From Hyphomicrobiales bacterium (GTDB lineage Bacteria; Pseudomonadota; Alphaproteobacteria; Rhizobiales; Beijerinckiaceae): a DNA stretch of 10,094 bases. Under the pieces are notes generated by a model that ran no database searches, was not told the origin of the DNA, and was given only the letters and a program-made list of their open reading frames with translations. The stretch lies in NCBI GenBank assembly GCA_028290125.1, contig JAQGKM010000265.1, positions 1-10,094 of the forward strand, read 5' to 3'. The position numbers were made by a program, and so were the translations under genes. Shown here in pieces: positions 6,870 through 10,094 of the stretch (the first letter of the stretch is position 1; the number at the start of each line of letters is the position of its first letter).

Positions 6870-7865
6870 CTAGAGCATGCTCGGCAGGACGCGGTCTGGC
6901 GGACGGTGTCCATCCATGAAGGTCTTCACGTTGATGATGACCTTCTCGCCCATGTCGATCCGGCCTTCGTGCGTGGCCGATCCCATGTGGGGCAGAAGCG
7001 TCACCTTGCCGGCCTTCACCAGCTTGACGAGCTTGGGCGAAACCGCCGGTTCGTGCTCGAAGACATCGAGCCCGGCGCCGGAAATCTCCCCTGCCTCGAG
7101 CATGCGCGCGAGCGCGTTCTCGTCGATGATCTCGCCGCGCGCCGTGTTCACCACGATGGCGTGCGGGCGCAGGCATTTCAGACGGCGCGCAGACAGCAGA
7201 TGATAGGTCGCGGGCGTGTGCGGGCAATTGACCGACACGATGTCCATGCGGGCCAGCATCTGGTCGAGCGACTCCCAATAGGTCGCCGACAGCGATTCCT
7301 CGAGCGCCGACGAGACCCGGCGACGGTTGTGGTAGTGGATCGACAGGCCAAAGGCGGCGGCGCGGCGCGCGACGGCCTGGCCGATGCGGCCCATGCCAAC
7401 GATGCCGAGGCGCTTGCCGGTGATGCGGCGGCCAAGCATCCAGGTCGGCGACCAGCCCTCCCATTCGCCCGACGGGATGACGGACGCGCCCTCGACCAGA
7501 CGGCGCGCGACGGCGAGAATCAGCGCCATCGTCATGTCGGCCGTGTCTTCGGTCAGGACACCCGGCGTGTTGGTGACGGTAATGCCACGGCGCAGGGCCG
7601 CGGTGACGTCGATATTATCGACGCCGTTGCCGAAATTCGCGATCAGCTTCATCGAGTCGCCGGCCTGCGCGATCAATCCGGTGTCGATGCGGTCAGTGAC
7701 GGTCGGCACGACGACGTCGGCGACGCGCAACGCCTCGGCGAGTTCAAGCTGCGACAGCGGCTTGTCGGTCATGTTCAGGCGCGTATCGAACAATTCGCAC
7801 ATGCGCGTCTCGACGACGTCGGGCAATTTGCGCGTCACGATCACCAAGGGCTTCTTCTTGGTCAT
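6870..7865 (-). CDS. D-2-hydroxyacid dehydrogenase (glyoxylate reductase / D-glycerate dehydrogenase-like)
   Basis: This is a cytosolic D-isomer-specific 2-hydroxyacid dehydrogenase that reduces a 2-keto acid; by overall resemblance the likely substrates are glyoxylate or hydroxypyruvate. The product is 331 residues. The substrate-binding lobe (about 1-100 and 300-331) contains NFGNGVDNID (77-86). The Rossmann lobe has GMGRIG (157-162). The dinucleotide-binding strand ends HNRRR (179-183), with Arg residues where NAD enzymes have an acidic residue, which suggests NADPH preference. The catalytic triad is visible: R243 in NTARGE, E272 in FEHEP and H293 in LPHMGS. The ATG at 7865 has GGGGA about 8 bases upstream; an upstream in-frame ATG at 7925 would add 20 residues atypical of the family. 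It is divergent from an SH3-domain gene and ends just before the hsp20 control region. The exact substrate cannot be read from sequence. Confidence 0.92.
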   Translation of the reverse strand: MTKKKPLVIVTRKLPDVVETRMCELFDTRLNMTDKPLSQLELAEALRVADVVVPTVTDRIDTGLIAQAGDSMKLIANFGNGVDNIDVTAALRRGITVTNTPGVLTEDTADMTMALILAVARRLVEGASVIPSGEWEGWSPTWMLGRRITGKRLGIVGMGRIGQAVARRAAAFGLSIHYHNRRRVSSALEESLSATYWESLDQMLARMDIVSVNCPHTPATYHLLSARRLKCLRPHAIVVNTARGEIIDENALARMLEAGEISGAGLDVFEHEPAVSPKLVKLVKAGKVTLLPHMGSATHEGRIDMGEKVIINVKTFMDGHRPPDRVLPSML

Positions 7866-7994
7866 GCGTCTGTCCCCGGACCTTCCTGAACCAATCGCCA
7901 CATCGTCGACCGTGCGCGAGAGCATGGCCAATTTTGCTCGGTTTCACCATCCATTAACGACGTCGGCGCTTAAGTAATCTTGTCTCACCGACGT

Positions 7995-8010
7995 TGCGGG
8001 CAGGCCCGCA
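7995..8010. other. Short GC hairpin in the dehydrogenase/SH3 intergenic region
   Basis: TGCGGGC (7995-8001) and GCCCGCA (8004-8010) form a perfect 7-bp inverted repeat with two central bases, so in RNA the innermost pair would open to give a 4-base loop. It sits in the 256-base divergent gap between the dehydrogenase (7865) and the SH3 gene (8122). There is no T-run on either side, so it is not an obvious terminator. I see no confident promoter in this gap. Confidence 0.35.
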
Positions 8011-8121
8011 GGAGGGCCTCGGGCCTCTCTAGCAGATGGACCGGCAAAGACAAGAATCGCGGGCAAGCCCTGTCATTGGGCGCCTGCACTGGACGCCACA
8101 TCTCTCCGGAGAAGGATTGAA

Positions 8122-8697
8122 ATGAGCCAGGGTCGTCAGACTGCGTGCGGAAATTGTGAAAAACGCGCTTGCGGCGGCCACCTTCGGCTCATCGCGGGTC
8201 TGATCGCGCTGGTCTGCGCTCTGCTCCTCCCGCTCGTTTCCGGAACCGCGCAGGCGCAGACCGGAACCACCACGGGGTTGCGAATTCCCCGCTACGTCAG
8301 TCTAAAGTCTGACCGCGTGAACCTGCGCGAAGGTCCCTCAAAGGATCACCGCACGACATGGGTCTTCCAGCGCGCCGGTCTGCCTGTCGAGATCACTGCC
8401 GAATTTGAGAACTGGCGTCGAATCCGCGATTCGGAAGGGTCCGAAGGCTGGGTGCTGCAATCGCTTCTGTCAGGCAAGAAGACCGCGCTGGTGGCGCCGT
8501 GGCGGCGCGGCGAGGTGTTCCCGCTGTTTGGCAAAGCAGCCGAGACGTCGGATCGCGTCGCGAAGCTTCAGACCGGCGTTCAGGCCAGCGTGCGTAAATG
8601 CGATGCCGTCTGGTGCCGGATTTCGGGAGAGGGATACGACGGCTATATCCAGAAGACGCTGCTCTGGGGCGTCTATCCCGAGGACGTCTTCGAGTAG
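8122..8697 (+). CDS. Secreted SH3 domain-containing protein (SH3_4/DUF1058-like)
   Basis: This 191-residue protein is predicted to be exported and to act in the periplasm or envelope; bacterial SH3 domains of this kind are linked to peptidoglycan or protein binding, but the function is not established. A signal peptide is clear: a hydrophobic stretch at about 21-40 and an AQA cleavage site after residue 45. The n-region is unusually long and has three Cys (C9, C12, C17). After a short linker, an SH3 repeat covers about 58-116 (RVNLREGPS at 65-73, NWRRI at 97-101, GWV at 109-111). A second repeat covers about 124-186, with a Cys pair (C160, C165) likely to form a disulfide. The start is supported by GAAGGA before the ATG at 8122. 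It is divergent from the dehydrogenase and converges on irr with a single base between stop codons. The family call is good. Confidence 0.9.
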   Translation: MSQGRQTACGNCEKRACGGHLRLIAGLIALVCALLLPLVSGTAQAQTGTTTGLRIPRYVSLKSDRVNLREGPSKDHRTTWVFQRAGLPVEITAEFENWRRIRDSEGSEGWVLQSLLSGKKTALVAPWRRGEVFPLFGKAAETSDRVAKLQTGVQASVRKCDAVWCRISGEGYDGYIQKTLLWGVYPEDVFE

Positions 8698-8698
8698 G

Positions 8699-9196
8699 TC
8701 AGTCCTTGCGGCGGAGCCGCACGACGACGTCCACGCTGGCGATTTCCATGCCTTCGAGCGCCTGCGGCACGCGGAGAATCTCGACGAGATCGTCGGGAAT
8801 GTCGACCAGCTGGTTCGTGTCCTCGATCAGGAAGTGATGGTGCTTCGAGGTGTTGGTGTCGAAATACGTCTTCGACCCGTCGACCGCGATTTCCCGCAGG
8901 AGACCAGCCTGCGTGAACTGATGCAGCGTGTTGTAGACGGTCGCCAAGGAGATCGCGACGCGTGAACCGGTAGCCTCCTCGTAGAGACGCTCTGCCGTGA
9001 CGTGCCGGTCGCCCTTGGCGAACAGCAGCCAGCCGAGCGCGACGCGCTGGCGGGTCGGGCGAAGCCCGGAGCGCCGAAGCTTTTCGCGCAGTTCGTGCAC
9101 GGGGCAGCCCGCCATGGCGTCGCCGCCCGTTCTGGCGCGGGTCGCGACGGGCAAGGCCCGGTCGGTCGGCTTCAGGTCTGCGGTGCCTCGGGTCAT
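8699..9196 (-). CDS. irr: Iron response regulator Irr (Fur family)
   Basis: Irr is a heme-responsive transcription factor that, in rhizobia and relatives, represses heme synthesis and other iron-using genes when iron is scarce and is degraded or inactivated on binding heme. The product is 165 residues. An N-terminal heme regulatory motif GCP (C31) matches the position near Cys29 described for Bradyrhizobium Irr. The winged-helix DNA-binding region contains LRPTRQRVALGWLLF (45-59) and the recognition helix SLATVYNTL (83-91). A second heme-site motif HHH (119-121) follows KTYFDTN. The dimerisation domain ends VVRLRRKD. An internal ATG at 9115 would still keep GCP, but the longer form fits known Irr lengths; neither start has a strong ribosome site. 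It is divergent from fabA, a neighbourhood seen in other Hyphomicrobiales, and convergent with the SH3 gene. Confidence 0.94.
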   Translation of the reverse strand: MTRGTADLKPTDRALPVATRARTGGDAMAGCPVHELREKLRRSGLRPTRQRVALGWLLFAKGDRHVTAERLYEEATGSRVAISLATVYNTLHQFTQAGLLREIAVDGSKTYFDTNTSKHHHFLIEDTNQLVDIPDDLVEILRVPQALEGMEIASVDVVVRLRRKD

Positions 9197-9249
9197 GGAT
9201 CTCTGCAGGTCGTGTCTCTGAAAGGCTGATGGGCCGCGCGCGCATCATG

Positions 9250-9264
9250 ATATTCTGACAATAT
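9250..9264. promoter_or_regulatory. Palindrome overlapping the irr -10 box (candidate operator)
   Basis: ATATTCTGACAATAT is an interrupted palindrome (ATATT/AATAT arms, 5-base centre). It spans the predicted irr -10 box and start of transcription, in an AT-rich island of otherwise GC-rich DNA. That position suits a repressor site, possibly for Irr itself or another Fur-family protein. It does not closely match the published iron-control-element palindrome, so the regulator is unknown. Confidence 0.4.
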
Positions 9265-9288
9265 AGGAAATTGCCACGACCGGAGCAA
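9260..9288 (-). promoter_or_regulatory. Sigma-70 type promoter for irr
   Basis: On the minus strand, TTGCTC (9288-9283) and TATATT (9265-9260) are separated by 17 bases, the optimal spacing for a housekeeping promoter. Transcription would start near 9253, about 57 bases before the irr ATG at 9196. I see no equally good promoter for fabA in the same 203-base gap. Confidence 0.6.
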
Positions 9289-9360
9289 CGACTGATTGCG
9301 CCCCGATGGCTTCACTGGCTCCCTTCCGGCCTGCCAAGCCCTGTGCTAGAAGGCCGCGTT

Positions 9361-9376
9361 CGGGGCGTTTGCCCCG
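9361..9376 (+). other. Hairpin in the fabA leader
   Basis: CGGGGC (9361-9366) and GCCCCG (9371-9376) form a perfect 6-bp stem with a GTTT loop. The stem ends 12 bases before the AAAGG ribosome site of fabA (9389-9393). No T-run follows, so it is not a simple terminator. It could affect mRNA stability or translation of fabA. Confidence 0.4.
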
Positions 9377-9399
9377 CAGACGATCACGAAAGGTACGAA

Positions 9400-9918
9400 A
9401 TGGGCGATCGGCGCTCGAGCTTCGAATACGAAGACCTGCTGGCCTGCGGGCGCGGCGAATTGTTCGGACAGGGAAACGCCCAGCTTCCGCTCCCGCCCAT
9501 GCTGATGTTCGACCGTATCGCCGAAATCTCGGAGACCGGCGGCGCCAACGGCAAGGGCGTGATCCGCGCCGAGCTGGAGGTGCGCCCCGATCTCTGGTTC
9601 TTCGCCTGCCATTTCCAGGGTGACCCTGTCATGCCGGGCTGCCTTGGCCTCGACGCGCTCTGGCAACTGGTGGGCTTCTACCTCGGCTGGCTCGGTTCGC
9701 CCGGCCGCGGCCGCGCGCTGGGCGTCGGAGAGGTGAAATTCGTCGATCAGGTGCTTCCTTCGGTCAAGAAGGTCGTCTACGGCGTCGACCTGAAGCGCGT
9801 GTTCCGCGGCAAGCTGGTGCTCGGCATCGCCGATGGCTGGCTTGAGGCGGACGGCAAGCGCATCTATGAGGCGAAGGATCTTCGCGTCGGCTTGTTCAAG
9901 CCCGAAACCGCCGCCTGA
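9400..9918 (+). CDS. fabA: 3-hydroxydecanoyl-ACP dehydratase/isomerase FabA
   Basis: FabA dehydrates 3-hydroxydecanoyl-ACP and isomerises the trans-2 to the cis-3 decenoyl-ACP, the branch point of anaerobic-type unsaturated fatty acid synthesis; FabB then elongates the cis product. The protein is 172 residues, the same length as E. coli FabA, and forms a cytosolic hot-dog-fold dimer. The catalytic His is H71 in ACHFQGDPVMPG and the catalytic Asp is D85 in LGLDA, each one residue from the E. coli positions (70 and 84). PPMLMFDRI (32-40), GEVKF and the C-terminal RVGLF are also typical. The ATG at 9400 has AAAGG six bases upstream; the frame is open back to 9271, but those 43 codons do not resemble FabA. 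fabB begins 72 bases downstream, so the two form an operon. Confidence 0.97.
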   Translation: MGDRRSSFEYEDLLACGRGELFGQGNAQLPLPPMLMFDRIAEISETGGANGKGVIRAELEVRPDLWFFACHFQGDPVMPGCLGLDALWQLVGFYLGWLGSPGRGRALGVGEVKFVDQVLPSVKKVVYGVDLKRVFRGKLVLGIADGWLEADGKRIYEAKDLRVGLFKPETAA

Positions 9919-9924
9919 GTCTGT

Positions 9925-9976
9925 CGGGGCCGCACGCGCGGCCCCTCCACACATGCACGGGGCCGCTCGAGGCCTT
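9925..9976 (+). promoter_or_regulatory. Competing hairpins between fabA and fabB
   Basis: GGGGCCGC (9926-9933) and GCGGCCCC (9938-9945) make a perfect 8-bp stem with an ACGC loop, starting 8 bases after the fabA stop. A second copy of the left arm, GGGGCCGC at 9959-9966, can pair equally well with the same right arm (13-base loop). It can also fold on the GGCCTT at 9971-9976 using two G-U pairs. Only one partner can be used at a time, an attenuator-like layout. No U-tract follows, so termination is not evident; the hairpin may instead stabilise the upstream mRNA or modulate fabB translation. Confidence 0.5.
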
Positions 9977-9990
9977 AGCAGGAGAATACC

Positions 9991-10094
9991 ATGAGACGCG
10001 TCGTCGTCACCGGCCTGGGCATCGTGTCCGCCATCGGCAACAACAAGCAGGAAGTGTTCACGTCGCTGCGCGACGCGAAGTCGGGCATTGTCCG
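9991..10094 (+). CDS. fabB: 3-oxoacyl-ACP synthase I FabB (partial, cut by right edge)
   Basis: FabB condenses malonyl-ACP with cis-unsaturated acyl-ACPs and is essential for the FabA-dependent unsaturated pathway. Only the first 34 residues are visible. The start MRRVVVTGLGIVSAIGNN is the typical ketosynthase I N-terminus and continues as QEVFTSLRDAKSGIV, close to E. coli FabB. The catalytic Cys-His-His triad lies beyond the window. GGAG at 9981-9984 is six bases before the ATG. It follows fabA by 72 bases in the same direction, which supports FabB over FabF. Confidence 0.93.
   Translation, partial: MRRVVVTGLGIVSAIGNNKQEVFTSLRDAKSGIV

Noticed and set aside
6906..7889. A 327-codon plus-strand open frame opposite the dehydrogenase
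   Set aside because: Shadow of a gene with a complete catalytic triad; no independent evidence for coding.
8699..9115. Shorter Irr starting at the internal ATG 9115
   Set aside because: Known Irr proteins carry about 28 residues before the GCP motif, which the start at 9196 provides; the shorter form cannot be fully excluded.
9926..9945. Intrinsic terminator after fabA
   Set aside because: The stem is strong but is followed by TCCACAC, not a T-run, and fabB follows in the same direction, so a full terminator is unlikely.

Overview
This window is an ordinary-looking core stretch of a GC-rich alphaproteobacterial chromosome, most likely from the Hyphomicrobiales (Rhizobiales). The main lineage evidence is an Irr-type Fur-family regulator with a GCP heme motif and an HHH motif, encoded divergently from fabA-fabB. 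An Hsp20-DUF1150 pair and an SH3_4 periplasmic protein are also typical of this group. I see no mobile elements, phage genes, tRNA, rRNA or CRISPR.

Layout. Positions 1-3512 (minus strand) carry dnaN-recF-recQ in transcription order: sliding clamp, gap-repair ATPase and RecQ helicase. recQ runs off the left edge. Positions 3513-3776 form a divergent control region with a perfect CtrA-type TTAA-N7-TTAA site. Positions 3777-5954 (plus) encode a bifunctional class A penicillin-binding protein. A hairpin with an A/T tract at 5953-5982 separates it from the convergent minus-strand pair hsp20-DUF1150 (6733-5990), which is preceded by a very good sigma-32 promoter at 6790-6817. Next is a minus-strand 2-hydroxyacid dehydrogenase (7865-6870) and, divergent from it, a secreted SH3-domain protein (8122-8697). 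That gene converges on irr (9196-8699, minus) with one base between the stop codons. From 9400 the plus strand carries fabA and the start of fabB, which is cut by the right edge.

Themes. The left third is replication and recombination, followed by cell-wall synthesis, proteostasis, a metabolic reductase, an envelope protein, heme/iron regulation and unsaturated fatty acid synthesis. All the protein families are recognisable. The less explained material is in the control regions: the heat-shock promoter and structured leader of hsp20, competing hairpins between fabA and fabB, a palindrome over the irr -10 box, and the CtrA-like site. dnaA is absent next to dnaN and gyrB does not follow recF, so the usual dnaA-dnaN-recF-gyrB order is broken here. 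I found no convincing new biological system. The DUF1150 partner of Hsp20 is the nearest thing to an uncharacterised function.
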